From Chondrosia reniformis (taxonomy: Eukaryota > Porifera > Demospongiae > Chondrillida > Chondrillidae), in contig OX359194.1 in NCBI GenBank assembly GCA_947172415.1, positions 4,960,001 to 5,024,000 of the forward strand: a DNA stretch of 64,000 bases. The letters are read 5' to 3'. The notes below the pieces were generated by a model. The model worked only from the letters and a program-made list of their open reading frames with translations, searched no databases and was not told the DNA's origin. Below, piece after piece: positions 33,901 to 44,300 of the stretch. The translations under genes were made by a program, and so were the position numbers. Every line of letters begins with the position of its first letter. Within the stretch, counting starts at the first letter, position 1.

Positions 33901-33982
33901 TTTCAAAGATAATGGAGGGAGAAGGACTGAGGCTGAAGCTGTAGCTGTTCTTTTGGCTTTTGTCCTTGTTTTGTTAGCTTAG
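21906..33982 (+). CDS. MOXD1: DBH-like copper monooxygenase (MOXD1-type)
   Basis: Copper type II ascorbate-dependent monooxygenase. Exons: 21906-22181, 22313-22468, 23396-23566, 24865-24954, 25858-26040, 26946-27048, 27257-27426, 27973-28033, 28260-28375, 28464-28523, 29451-29575, 33417-33564, 33893-33982. They join in frame to 582 residues (human MOXD1 is 613). A signal peptide (MSFRFVCITTLFVAHFALGQ) is followed by a DOMON domain (TTGWIGFGISPNGGMPNSDV) and the two copper-monooxygenase domains. Copper ligands are visible: HHM (CuH site), MHYDNP, HTH in ILHTHLAG, and Met in TDEMCLTF. Activity is therefore plausible; the substrate is unknown. The last exon ends in a hydrophobic stretch (AVAVLLAFVLVLLA), suggesting a membrane or GPI anchor. 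Introns 3, 7, 11 and 12 hold many repeats. A decayed tandem copy follows. Confidence 0.93.
23600..23885. repeat. GC-richer fragment of unidentified origin
   Basis: Compositionally unlike the surrounding intron and similar to degraded coding sequence, but frames on both strands are broken and no family is recognised. Possibly an old transposon remnant. Confidence 0.3.
24051..24643. mobile_element. 593-bp foldback element
   Basis: Two arms of about 280 bp are near-exact reverse complements around a short centre (about 24335-24370). Outer ends are TGAAATTCT.. and ..AGAATTTCA. Arms contain GATGATGCATCTGCATGCCA and AGCTAGGAGTACCGTTGGTT with their mirrors. One arm of a related copy lies at 32331-32620. 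It sits in the third intron of the monooxygenase gene. Confidence 0.9.
27685..27730 (-). ncRNA. Hammerhead ribozyme, minus strand
   Basis: Read on the minus strand: stem I strand ACCACA, core CTGATGA, stem II GCCC-loop-GGGC, core GAAA, minimal stem III C-AGCT-G, cleavage triplet GTC, then TGTGGT. Stem I closes with six Watson-Crick pairs (27725-27730 with 27685-27690). All core positions are present. Self-cleavage after GTC is predicted from established hammerhead rules; it has not been tested. Confidence 0.85.
27752..27797 (+). ncRNA. Hammerhead ribozyme, plus strand
   Basis: Mirror copy of the minus-strand motif. Core CTGATGA at 27758, stem II GCCC/GGGC, GAAA at 27780-27783, AGCT loop, GTC at 27789-27791. 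Stem I (ACAACA with TGTAGT) pairs at five of six positions, with one A-A mismatch. The mismatch comes from divergence between the two arms, so this copy may be weaker. Confidence 0.78.
28965..29055. repeat. Dispersed repeat copy (TGTTTGGGTGCACCAT family)
   Basis: TTCTGTGTTTGGGTGCACCA is followed within 50 bp by the mirrored GGTGCGCCCAAATACAGAAG. Same family as copies near 15035, 35625 and 39965. Located in the intron before exon 11. Confidence 0.55.
29312..29354 (+). repeat. Heptamer tandem repeat (TAAACTG)n
   Basis: Six tandem TAAACTG units. The duplicated copy of this intron (about 38015-38030) has a single full unit, so the array expanded after duplication or contracted there. Confidence 0.9.
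29640..29724. repeat. Perfect 41-bp-arm hairpin
   Basis: The arms 29640-29680 and 29684-29724 are exact reverse complements around a 3-nt loop. It begins 65 bp after exon 11. The duplicated intron at about 38290-38330 has only a degenerate right arm. Confidence 0.92.
29977..30263 (-). mobile_element. SINE, minus orientation
   Basis: Read on the minus strand it starts GGGGGTGCTGGTGGTCTGGA and ends in a run of about 12 A. An AGTTTGAGCCC stretch matches a Pol III B box. It is colinear with the SINE at 20683. The matching intron of the duplicated copy (near 38545) lacks the insert and reads straight through, which dates this insertion after the duplication or fixes it as copy-specific. Confidence 0.78.
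30824..31075. mobile_element. TTAA-flanked MITE
   Basis: A 252-bp element flanked by TTAA at 30820-30823 and 31076-31079. Terminal inverted repeats of about 50 bp start TATAGTG[G/T]GTGCGC. TTAA target duplication is typical of piggyBac-like elements. Absent from the duplicated intron. Confidence 0.8.
31080..31760. repeat. Degenerate transposon-like region
   Basis: GC-richer than the flanks, with open but unrecognised frames on both strands (31132-31437 minus, 31565-31747 plus) and a TTCGAGG../..CCTCGAA repeat pair near 31485-31535. Probably a decayed element in intron 11. No family assigned. Confidence 0.35.
31906..32072 (+). mobile_element. Short Penelope-related element with target duplication and ribozyme
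   Basis: A 167-bp insert flanked by exact 13-bp direct repeats CTTATCCATGTGT (31893-31905 and 32073-32085). The ends are mutually inverted: CAACATGAATTTACAAATTT and GTAAATTCATGTTGCTGA. A hammerhead-like motif lies at 31997-32030. It shares its layout with 14033-14228 and its ribozyme core with Penelope remains at 34240 and 35980. It looks like a non-autonomous or solo terminal unit of a Penelope-like element. Confidence 0.75.
31997..32030 (+). ncRNA. Minimal hammerhead-like motif
   Basis: CTGATGA, stem II AGACC-TCT-GGGTT (includes wobble pairs), GAAA, then CGTC with the cleavage GTC. Stem III is only one pair with no loop, as described for minimal hammerheads of Penelope-like elements, which act best as dimers. 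Stem I is about three pairs. Activity as a monomer is doubtful. Confidence 0.55.
32331..32700. mobile_element. Partial copy of the 24051 foldback element
   Basis: One arm (32331-32620) matches the arm of 24051-24643, for example AAGATGATGCATCTGCATGC. Only a stub of the second arm remains (CCCTTGTGTGCAAGTTACAA near 32670). It is flanked by its own inverted pair (TACAATCAAGTACTAG on the left, CTAGTACTTGATTGTA on the right), so it seems to have inserted into another palindromic sequence. Confidence 0.7.
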
Positions 33983-34190
33983 AACTGAGCTGAAGTCAGC
34001 TAGCCATGCTTACTTATAAACTATGCTTATTCAGAAACCATAACACGTAGGCCATGCACAATTAGTTGATTTAGTTTATTTAGTGTATCTCCTATATGCA
34101 GAAATATGGACGCTTATTTTCACAAAGTACGCATGAAAGTAAATGAAGTGATAAGGGTGATAAGGGTTTTTTGTTGCATTCATATATATA
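33983..34190. other. Downstream region of the monooxygenase gene
   Basis: Short AT-rich stretch after the stop codon, presumably 3' UTR. No polyadenylation signal stands out. Confidence 0.4.
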
Positions 34191-34960
34191 AGTATCCTAA
34201 TTTATTGAGACTCAGCAACAATTGTATTTAAACAAAACTGAACATTTCGACCCAGAGGTCTTCATCAGCATAATGAGGAAGAGGGGATTACAAACCCTTT
34301 AAATAGAAAAATTGAGACATGAGTTGAGTGATGATGTAATGAAAAAAGGTTGTGATTAATTAAAAATAAATTTAATGAACATGTGTTAATGGGTTGAATA
34401 AATGTCCTCCCAAATAGGGTTCAGGGTCATCCCTGGATCCATGTCGATGCAGGGAGTAGTTTGGATCAATATGTACATGGCTTCTTAATCTTCCTCCTTG
34501 TCTTATGTTGTTCACAGTGTAACACCCTTGCTTCCTCCCATGTGATGTCTGAAGTATATGAACTGCCAGTGAGTTGGTGTGGTCTGCTTTTCTTACTGAT
34601 CTCTTTTGCTCACTCATCCTTTGATTAAGTGTTTTGGACATCTCCCCAATGTAAACCTGGCCGATATTTGGTAGATGATACCATTCTTCTCTAGGTCGCC
34701 TAAGGGTGTCTTGTCTTTGCTAAGAAATGATCGTAGTGTGGTGGTGGCTTCATGTACTATCTTCACTTTGAGGGAACGGCAAGTTCTCTTCTGGTTTTCA
34801 CTAAAACCTCTTATGTATGGGATACATAGGATGCAGTGCTGGTCGTCTTGTTGTAAATCTGGCTGTCTGATTTTCCTCCTCTTGAATAGCTTTTTTGGAC
34901 AAGTTCATGAGGGTATCCATTGGCAGTGAAGGCACTGACAAGATGATGTAGCTCCTCCTT
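34190..34960 (-). mobile_element. Penelope-like element fragment (C-terminal part)
   Basis: Minus-strand remains of RT thumb/linker and GIY-YIG regions in broken frames: an IRGFSENQKR-like stretch, a VYIGE-like stretch and an adjoining LNQRMSEQKRSVRKADHTNS. At its downstream end, 34244-34268 read on the minus strand gives CTGATGA-AGACC-TCTG-GGTC-GAAA, a hammerhead core whose cleavage site is mutated. The rest of the element is absent, so it is truncated. Confidence 0.75.
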
Positions 34961-35344
34961 CAGGTCTTAACCTTTGCATATTTTTTCTGCTCTGCATTTC
35001 TATGAAGGTAAATATGGATAACCATGATCTAACATGGTTTTAATCTTCCTTTTAAATTTCAAAAAGTTGATATTACATATAGAATTTTTGTATACATATA
35101 GAACGTATATGCATTAGTGCTGAAACTCTGTCAATTGCAAGTGGAGGGATATCAATTGTAAGCTTGATGGTCGATGCAAGATATAATATTGATAATGTAT
35201 AATCCAATTCCTATAGTATATTTATATATATACATAATACTTATTATGAATAATCAATAATTTAATACACTATTTTCCTACATGCTACGCCTACTTTGTA
35301 ATAAAGCCTATAGGGAATCATACACGTATATAAACCTAGAGAGA

Positions 35345-35452
35345 GCTTGGGGTGGATGGGTTGGAGTCAAAATATCTCTTAATGGTGGTATGCCAACTCA
35401 TTGGTTGGGTAGCCAATGGAAATGCTATCTTCTACATGCATGTAAGCAAGAT
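35345..35452 (+). pseudogene. Relic of monooxygenase exon 1 (DOMON part)
   Basis: The sequence encodes GGWVGVKISLNGGMP and then WLGSQWKCYLLH, matching the exon-1 stretch GWIGFGISPNGGMP..GWVANGMTCFH. At DNA level TGGTATGCCAACT and CATTGGTTGGGTAGCCAATG are nearly identical to exon 1. A deletion removes the SDV-VIG part and the frame continues only by chance. This is the head of a decayed second gene copy. Confidence 0.8.
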
Positions 35453-35539
35453 TTAAACAAGGCAAACTCTTGCATGTGTATTTGAATAATAAAATAATTG
35501 GTCATGAAATCAAAATGTGTGTTTGTTTTCAGTCTAGTT

Positions 35540-35580
35540 GCATTACCCAATATGATTTACTAAATCATATTGGGTAATGC
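35540..35580. repeat. Perfect 20-bp-arm hairpin
   Basis: The arms GCATTACCCAATATGATTTA and its complement surround a single base, followed by a long A-rich tract. Confidence 0.9.
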
Positions 35581-35974
35581 AAAAAAAAAAAAACAAATAC
35601 AAATACAAAAAAATACAAATTTAAGTTACTTATCCATAGACACATCGCTTCTGTGTTTGGGTACACCATGGGTAGGCTTTGGGTAACCTATTCCCTAGTT
35701 GGAAAAATTAATGACATTTTAGAACTTGTATCTGCCGGCATAAGTTTTTAAGTTAGCGCTAGTTCATCTGAAAAAAATGAATTTTGGAACTGGGCCTATA
35801 TATTGCTGGTTAATCACTTTCCTAATGTTGTATAGAATAACAAAATGCATTTTGGCATTTAGAACAACATAGTCGGATATAGATGATAAGGGTTTCTTCT
35901 AACTGTGCCAGACTTATCTTTGAATTGGTTCATCTTGAGTTTTGTGAGCGTCTAGAGCCGCAGTTGGTTTATCT

Positions 35975-37540
35975 TCTTCTCCAGACGTTTCGACCCTGAG
36001 GGTCTTCTTCAGTGAACTGATGGTTGGCTCCAGGCGTCTTCTTTTATAGACAATTTTTCCCGCCTTTTTTACTTCCTGTCACATGAAAATTGAATCTTTT
36101 CCATGATTGATGTATTTTCAGACCCTGATCAAGGTTCATCCTCACCTGACACTTCTGAATCCTGATGGCTTCTTTAATCCTTCTCCTGTGCCAGTTGGTT
36201 TCTCTGTCCATCATTGTGGCTTTCTCCCAAGCAATTGAGTGCCAGTATTGAGATAGTGAACAGCTATTCCATTGTTCACATCTACCATTCTGACCACTCA
36301 CTTGTGTTCAGCCATTCTGACCTTCAGAGTTCTTCCTGACTCTCCAATATACACTGCAGAACAGTCAGAGCAAGGAATCTTGTAGACAATTCCCTTTATA
36401 TCGAAAGGTGCCTGTGGTTGCTTTGGTTTGGAGAACATGGATCTCATTGATGTCTGCTTGGAGAAGATGGTTTGTATCCCATTCTCCTGCACCTTTTTGC
36501 AACCATTTCACTGAGGCCCTTTACAAATGGTATAAAGAGTTTGTACTGCAACTCATCTGTGCTCTTCTTGTTGTGATCCTTCCTCAGCAGCCGTTGGGTC
36601 TCCTGCCGTAGATATTCATTGGCCTGGAGAACCTCACCCAGGTGTCTTTTTTCTTCTTGGAGGCTGCCAGTCTCTGGTCCACAGATCTTTTCTGCTCTCC
36701 TCCTCAAGCAGAGGGTGATACCAGTTTTTACCCTATAGGGTGGTGGTGAGAGGTAAAGTGAAGGTATCTATCTGTGTGTTGGTTTCCTGTACACAGATGT
36801 GCATAAACCTCCTTGGTCCTTCTCTTCTTCAACATCCAGAAAGGGTATTGAGCCATTGGATTCCTCCTCCATGGTGAATTGGATGTTGTCATTCCTTCCA
36901 TTGAGGAAGGCCAGAAACTCCTGCAGCTGCCCTTGGCCGTGGTTCCAAATGACAAATGTGTCATCCTCATATCTCAACCGTAGTTTCAGCTTTATCACTG
37001 CAGTTTTTATAGGGCTTCTGTTTCAAACTCCTCCATGAAGATGTTGGCCACTACCGGAGAGAGGGGGGATCCCATGGCTGCCCCTTCTGTTTGCTCAAAG
37101 AACTCGTCTTTGTACTGGAAGTATACGTTGTTTTCAGACAGAGAATTGTGGATGGATCTAAGGTTGTTCTCTGTGGAAGAGACATGACTTCTGTGAGTCT
37201 TCTTCTGATGATCTATAGGGATTGGCACTTTGGTAAAGAGACTTTTTACATCAAAACTGGTTAACTTGTCCTCGACATCAATTATCAATTCGCTGATCTT
37301 TTGTACAAAGTGCTCTGAAATTCCTCACAAAGTGGGGAGTGTTCCGCCACAGAGACGTCAATATATCTGCCAGATATTTGGAGAGATTGTATGTTGGAGA
37401 ATTAATGGATGAAACAATTGGTCTCAACGGTGCACTTGCCTTATGGATCTTGGGTAGTCCTTAGAGCTGAGGTGTAGAACTGTGTGTGTTCTGGACCTTT
37501 CTTCTCAGCTTAGGTGAGATTTTGTCTTTCCTCTCAAATC
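35975..37540 (-). mobile_element. Penelope-like retroelement with RT and GIY-YIG endonuclease, broken frames
   Basis: Read on the minus strand from about 37500. RT motifs include LTSFDVKSLFTKVPI, QTEGAAMGSPLSPVVANIFM and the catalytic YEDDTFVIW (an x-D-D box). After a frame change comes the endonuclease with KIPCSDCSAVYIGESGRTLK (36298-36492). Several shifts and stops disrupt the frame, so it is dead. A hammerhead motif lies at its downstream end (35980-36016), as expected for Penelope-like elements. It sits inside the decayed monooxygenase copy, between the exon-1 relic and exon 11'. Confidence 0.9.
35980..36016 (-). ncRNA. Penelope-associated hammerhead ribozyme motif
   Basis: Minus strand: CTGAAGA core, perfect stem II GACCC-TCA-GGGTC, GAAA, C, cleavage GTC. 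Stem I TTCA/TGGA gives four pairs with one wobble. Stem III is a single pair, matching the minimal type described for Penelope-like elements. Confidence 0.65.
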
Positions 37541-37609
37541 GAGAGTCAAATATAACCGAATATCGAATCGGTGATTTATTAGGTGTTATTTGACAATACA
37601 TTGAATAAG

Positions 37610-40600
37610 GCGGCCATGTTTTTTGGCCATCCTACTTAGAGTACTACCGTACTCTCTGACTACATCTATATACAATGTATATACATTTTGATTCCAATAT
37701 GTGATTTAATTATTCAAAAATTCATTGATATTCAATCCTACCTCTGGGAGATCCAATAAGTAGTTACATACTAGGGCATATATTAAAAATGCAAGAGCCT
37801 CGCTTGAAGCCATAGTCCTCATGGCGACATCACCTTTTCCATTCTGCATCAGCATCTTTTTGCTTTCTTCTTTTTGCTTCTTCTAATGCCGCAGCCCTGT
37901 AGCATCTTAGCCACAGGTGCTGGTGCTTTAATTTGAGTCTCATTTTGTAAAAATAAGAGCTTAGTATAATATTGTTTGTCATATAGATATACCCATTCAT
38001 GTTCATGAAATTTTAATCTGTAAACTGTTTCACCAAAAAGATTTTTTTATAATAATGTACAAACGCATCTGTCTTTTGTCTACTGTATTTGTGATTCCAT
38101 TTTAGGGTGGCCTGGCTACTACAGATGAGATGTGCCTTGCATTTTTGAACTACTATCCACGTATACCACTTCTTAAGTGCCTAAGTGTCAAGCAAATCCT
38201 TCAATACTATTTTTTCCGATAACCTCAGGTAAGTTAAAAGTACATGACGTAGTTGATTACATGCCAATCCAATTATTATATATTTTACATAGTTGTAAAA
38301 CATGATCAGATGTTTCTATAACTGAATTGAAGTTAATATAGTAAACAACTTGTGGTTGCCTTGGAACGGCTGACTCAAATAACTTGGATGCTATAGCATA
38401 CTTGCACTGCTTGAATTTGTAGTGATGAATGTTTTAAAGCTTCATGTGCTGTACGTAAATATGGCAAGCATATAACTGACTTCCGGTTGTGAACACATGG
38501 GTAAAATGGCCGCTTTAAGACAGAATATTATTTTTAGCCCCTTTAGTGGTTGATGTCATTTCTCTGACATAATGTCTTAATTTAAGTTTGAATTTTAATA
38601 TTATAGTGATTTTTGAACTCAGTAGAGTCTTAGTGTAACTTTAAGTCAATTAAGTCTTTAAGCTTGAAAGTTGTAGACATTTTATGTGACACCATTTCTT
38701 TAGCACATACACTGCATACGTATATCATATAAAGTAAAAAAATAATTCACAGGCATTTGTTAGGTTCATGTAACCCAACTTGGTAGATTTTTAAAAATTT
38801 CAGAGAATTTTAGGAGTTTTAAATGAAATTTTTTATTAAGTATCTGATTAACTTCAAGTATAAATTTGATATTAAATGTATTACGTATTTAAATTGAGAA
38901 TAGGTGTTATATACAATAAATAACAAAGGATAATCTATATATGAAAAGTACAGTAGTCCTTTAATAGTGGCATTTATTTTAATTTATTATATTAAATTTT
39001 TATTAAAAATGTTTAATTTGCCTACATATTCTGAAAAACAAGAGAACTACGTACGTATACTAGGAAACATTACTAAAGCAATCCACAGTGTACATACAAA
39101 ATATGTGCGTAAATATATAAAATGGGCCATATTTTATTTCCAGTTGTGCTGGTCTGCTACTGATTTTTGTCTGTTTTAATTCATGGTTCACTTCCTTGGT
39201 GTCCGCAAGACAATTCCATTTAATATATAACACCATGGCACCCATGGTAATAGTGATGATTATAATGCAATGATAGGTGTTGTTCTGTTAATTGATGTGT
39301 TTGGATATTTGAAGCTAAGATAACTGACTTCCTATGTACTGTACTTACTTTTTTATTTCACATATTAGAAAGTACTAATATTAGTATTGCAGAAAGTTAA
39401 AAATGACACAAACATATGTTTATGCAGCTAATACAATGTCCTTTAAAATCAGAGGTTTTATTTGTATATTTGTCTAATATTTCTCAATAGTCCTGGGAAA
39501 CAAAATGAACTGTTATCAGTGATCAATTCAACAGATCCATTTGCAAAGTTTAGCTGGGACCAAACCTCTATTACTGCTCTTGAAAATGCCTATAAGACTG
39601 AATATACCCCTGAATGTGCTCCCATACCAAATACAGATGTAAGTCTTTACAATTTATTCTATATAGATTTACATGTAAACATGTTTAGTAATTTGAAAAT
39701 GAACATTATTTTTTACAGAAAATGTTTTCATAACGCGGTTTATGTATGGCTTCATGTTACGGATATATATATATACAGTACAAGTTACAATATACTAAAG
39801 TAATCTAATATGATATAATATAAATAATTCATATGGCTCCAGGAAAGGACCTAGCAACAGAATGGGCATAGTATCATAAAGTTTAGGGTATATATATAAT
39901 ACGAGTTCATACGCAACTATTGTAACACTTAATTTATACGTCAATACATCGTTTTTGCAAATGTTTGGGTACACTAACCTGAAGTAGGAATGGTGCGCCC
40001 AAACACAGAAGTGTATGGTTAAGTTACTTAAATTTCAGTATATATGCAACTTCTGTATATATGTATTAGTGAACACTGCCATTCCTACTTCTAACATCAT
40101 TTTTGTAAATGTTTTTTATTTACTTGTATTCCCCCTCTTTTCTTCTTAATATTACTTGTTTTAAATTGATTTGAAAATTTTCTTGGCGAAAATCTTGAAA
40201 TAACGTCTCAGCCAAGAGAAATGTGCCAAAAACCATGATCTTTTATCTAAAAATGGCGGCCGAGAAGACCACAATTTTCGCTTTTCATAATAGCATATTA
40301 GCGCTAGTCCATTTGACAAAAGAAGAAAAAATGAATTTCGGGAATGGGTCTATTCCTGGTTAACCGCTTTTTGAATGCTGTAGAGCGTCGAAAGATGTTT
40401 TGGCATTTAGAAAAGCGTGCATGAATGGCTGCAAATTAATAACCGAATATAACTGAAAATCGCTTCGCTGGCGATTTATGAGGTGTTAATTGGTAATACA
40501 TTAGATAGGGCGGCCATCTTTTTTCGGCCATTCCTACTTATCTCTGATAAAAAAGAACTGATGAAGAATAATTTTCACTAAAGCAGAAACTTTGTAATAT

Positions 40601-40950
40601 AACACTAACCCCTAACTATACACTGAGCCAGTATTTGTCATGATACATGTGTTTTAAGCTTGTGGCTATACACTGAGCCAGTATTTGTCATGATACATGT
40701 GTTTTAAGCTTGTGGCTATACACTGAGCCAGTATTTGTCATGATACATGTGTTTTAAGCTTGTGGCCATTTTATAATCATTGAGTTTCCTCTGTGAGTCT
40801 CTTTTCATGTACCTATATTTGCTTCATGAATCCTGGTACATACCTATATTTGTTTGATTCTTTAGTGTGCCTTTTTCAAAGATAATGGAGGGAGAAGGAC
40901 TGAGGCTGAAGCTGTAGCTGTTCTTTTGGCTTTTGTCCTTGTTTTACTTC
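37610..40950 (+). pseudogene. Decayed duplicate of monooxygenase exons 11-13 with introns
   Basis: Exon 11' (38106-38228), exon 12' (39491-39638) and exon 13' (40866 to about 40949) align with 29451-29575, 33417-33564 and 33893-33982, including splice sites and much of the introns. Exon 11' lost 2 nt (AGTGTCAAGC versus AGTGTCCCAAGC), giving a frameshift and an early stop. Exon 13' lost the normal stop codon. Upstream homology begins near 37620, matching about 29055. Most of the 2.4-kb repeat cluster of intron 11 is absent here. It cannot encode the copper-site region in frame. Confidence 0.9.
40616..40766 (+). repeat. 50-bp tandem repeat, three units
   Basis: CACTGAGCCAGTATTTGTCA begins units at 40621, 40671 and 40721. 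The original copy near 33755 has one, slightly shorter unit. Confidence 0.92.
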
Positions 40951-41060
40951 AGAAGCTGTTTTTCTGTCATTTTCCATATGCAAAGGGTGGATTTATTCTT
41001 GAAATAGAAATAACTTATATATACATGTATAGTGTTTTGGCTGCATGTTATGGATATATA

Positions 41061-41255
41061 TGTAAACACCGTGTGGTGTGTCAGGTAACAATAGGTGCAA
41101 TGAAAGACGAGTTGAAGCTGAATCTGGTACAAAACGTCTAGTTCACTAGAATGGAGAGCGCTTCCCAACACGTGTTGTCGTTATCTTAACTTCTAATTAT
41201 ATTATTATTACATCACACATGACAACAGTTACTAAATTTAACTACAGTCATTACA
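41061..41255 (-). repeat. Downstream LTR
   Basis: 195 bp, preceded on the minus strand by a G-rich polypurine tract. Confidence 0.97.
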
Positions 41256-41273
41256 CTTCCCCCCCCTTAAGGG
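41256..41273 (-). other. Polypurine tract
   Basis: Minus strand AAGGGGGGGGAAG directly before the downstream LTR, where plus-strand synthesis would be primed. Confidence 0.85.
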
Positions 41274-41370
41274 TCTTAAGACTTTACTTATTCTGCGACT
41301 ACCTATATGAAAAGAATTAGAATCTCACATACACATGCACACTCAAATAAATAGTAGTTCTCCTGCCTCT

Positions 41371-44300
41371 TCAGACTTTAGCCCGAGACCTGGTGACAGG
41401 GCCACTGTAAGAAGTAGCAGGGCCATCCGGTAAATCAGTAGAAGTCCTGCTAGAACGCCTTTTGCTGCCTGTCTTAGTGGGTTGAGGAACACGTCCATGA
41501 CCGATCCACAAACTGTTGGACATCTCCTCATAACAAGGCCGCACACGATCTAAAGAAATAAATATGGGTGGATGCTCTGGCTTGCCCACCAGCTGGACTT
41601 CTGCGTTGGTTGGCGTGAGTGATATTATCTGATACGGTCCAAAATAGGGTCGAACAAACTTCCAGGCCTTGCCCTGTAACTGATTAGGATGGTACACCAT
41701 CACACGGTCGCCGACCTTGAAGGCAGGGTCTGTGCTCTTCTTATCATACTGGCTCTTCTGTTTCTGTTGAGCCTTCTTGATGTTCCTGTGGGCTAACTCC
41801 CAGGCCTCCGAAAGGTTAGCCACCAGTTCCGAGACATAATCAGGTGAGTCAATCGCACGCGGAATTCTAGGCTGACCTAAAGCTGTTTCTGTAGGCAGCT
41901 GCGGATGCCGACCATATAATAGGTAAAATGGGGATGCCTGTGTGGAATCCTGTAAAGCAACTCGATAGGCAAAGAGAATGTATGGCAAATGGCTATCCCA
42001 ATCCTGACCATATCTCCCAACACATTTCGCCAACATGTCCAACAACGTGCTGTTAAACTTCTCCACCAAGCCATCACATTGAGGATGATAGCCTGATGTG
42101 TTGATCTTAGAAATACCCAGCAATTTGCAAGTCTCGCAAACTAACGAAGAGAGAAAGTTGGCTCCTCGATCCGAAAGCAATCGCTCCGGAACCCCATGCC
42201 TAGCCACAATGTCTTCTACTAAGATCTTAGCAATAGTCTCAGCTTTTTGATCAGGTATTGCAAAGACTTCAGGCCATTTAGTCAGATAGTCCATGAAAAC
42301 AAGTGCGTATCGATTCCCTTGATCTGTACAGGGGAGTTGAAGCACATCAACCCCAACAGTATGGAATGGGCCACCAACAGGAATCGGCTGTAATTTAGGA
42401 CGTGTCTTCCTACCTGGACCCTTCCTTGATGCACACACAAGACAACTGCGGCAATACTGGCGTACATCTGACCTCATACCAGACCACCAATACCTCACAC
42501 GAAGGGTCGAGTACAGCTTCCGCTCGGCAAAGTGTCCAGAGAACTTACCATCATGGTTCTCCTTCAAAAGTGTCCATCTTAAGCACTGTGGAACCACTAT
42601 TCTGAGGCAATCTGGTAATGCAGGATTCTCGTAGTATAACACTCCATCCAAAACTTGAAAGTTGGACTTCTCCAGGACCAATCTCCGAGCCAGTTTGGAA
42701 TCTTCGGGTAGGTTCCCATCTTCTAAATAGCGAAAGAGGGCAACCAAATCATCATCACTTCTCTGTAACTTAGCAATGTCACTTTCAGGAACAAATACCA
42801 AAGGCTCTGAAGCTACAGCCTCAATTTGCAACACAGTTGCGACTGCTATGGGATTCCTAGAAAGAGCATCTGCTACCAGGTTACTCCTCCCAGAACGATG
42901 AGTTATCTTTAGGTCCAGTTCCTGGATGGCCATGGCCCACTAGCCAACTTCGCAGAGGGGTGCTTACTATTTAGCAAGGATGTGCAAGCAGCATGGTCGG
43001 TAATGACTTCACAACGATGTCCTAAGAGATAAGGACGGAAAAGCTTCACTACCCAAACCAAAGCAAGCGTCTCTAACTCTGTTATGCTGTAGTTGGTTTC
43101 TGATGCTGACAAGGAGCGCGAAGCAAATGCTATTGGGTGAACACGGCCGTCATCTTGCTCCTGGGCAAGGACTGCACCTAACCCTTTCAAACTAGCGTCT
43201 GTTTCCAATAGGAATGGGACTCCTAGGTCGAACTGGGGGTAGGCCAACACTGGTGCAGTAATGAGCAGCTGCTTCAAATGGTTGAAGGCTCGCTGGCATT
43301 CCTTGGACCATAAAAAAACAGCATCTTTTTTCAACAAAGCATGTAGGGGTGAGGCCACTTGGGAAAATGAGGCTACAAACCTTCGATAGTACCCGGCTAA
43401 ACCAAGAAACTGGCGAACTTCACCCACATTAGTAGGGACAGGGTAGTCCTTCATTTTGTTAGTCTTCTCAGGATCAGGCCGAATTCCTTCCTTTCCCACC
43501 AAGTGGCCCAGATAGGACACCTCTGGCTTCAAGAACTTGCACTTCTTTGCCTTGAGACGTAATCCAGCGGTGCGAATCCGTAACAGGACTTTCTGCAAAT
43601 GACTTAAATGCTCCTGGAAGGAACGTGAACACACTAACACGTCATCGAGATACGCAAAGCACTCTTTCCACAGCAGCCCAGAGAGCACAACCTCCATTAG
43701 GCGCTGGAAGGTCACAGGTGCATTGCACATACCAAAGGGCATGCGAGCAAACTCGTATAAGCCACAGTGCGTTGCAAAAGCAGACTTTGGGGCAGACTCG
43801 GCATCCAGCTCCACCTGCCAGTACCCACTCGCCAAGTCAAGTGAGTTAAAATACCGGCTACCTCCCAAGGTGTCCATGATGTCATCGATCCTTGGAAGGG
43901 GGTACACGTCCTTCCTCGTGATGCCATTTAAGCGGCGATAATCCACACAAAATCGTTTTGTGCCGTCCTTTTTAGGTACCAAGACAACAGGGCTTGCCCA
44001 TGGGCTAACAGATGGGCGGACCACACCCTGTTGTTCCATCTCCTCCACCATAGAAGCAATTACCTTACGGTGTATGAACGGCACTCGTCTGGCCGGTTCC
44101 CTGATGGGGACGTGATCTCCCGTGTCCACATGATGCTGGATGACGCTGGTGTGGCCCAGCTCACCATTCTCCAAAGCAAACACATCCACGTTATCCTTCA
44201 CCCACTGTTTCAGTTGTCCAAACTGTGCATCGGTTAACTCACCCTTCTCTAACCCCAGAGCAGCATACACAGCTTCCACTCTCTCTGAGTTAACCACGTT

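Noticed and set aside
37610-40950. Second functional monooxygenase gene
   Set aside because: Exon 11' has a 2-nt deletion leading to a stop, exon 13' lacks its stop codon, and exons 2-10 are missing.
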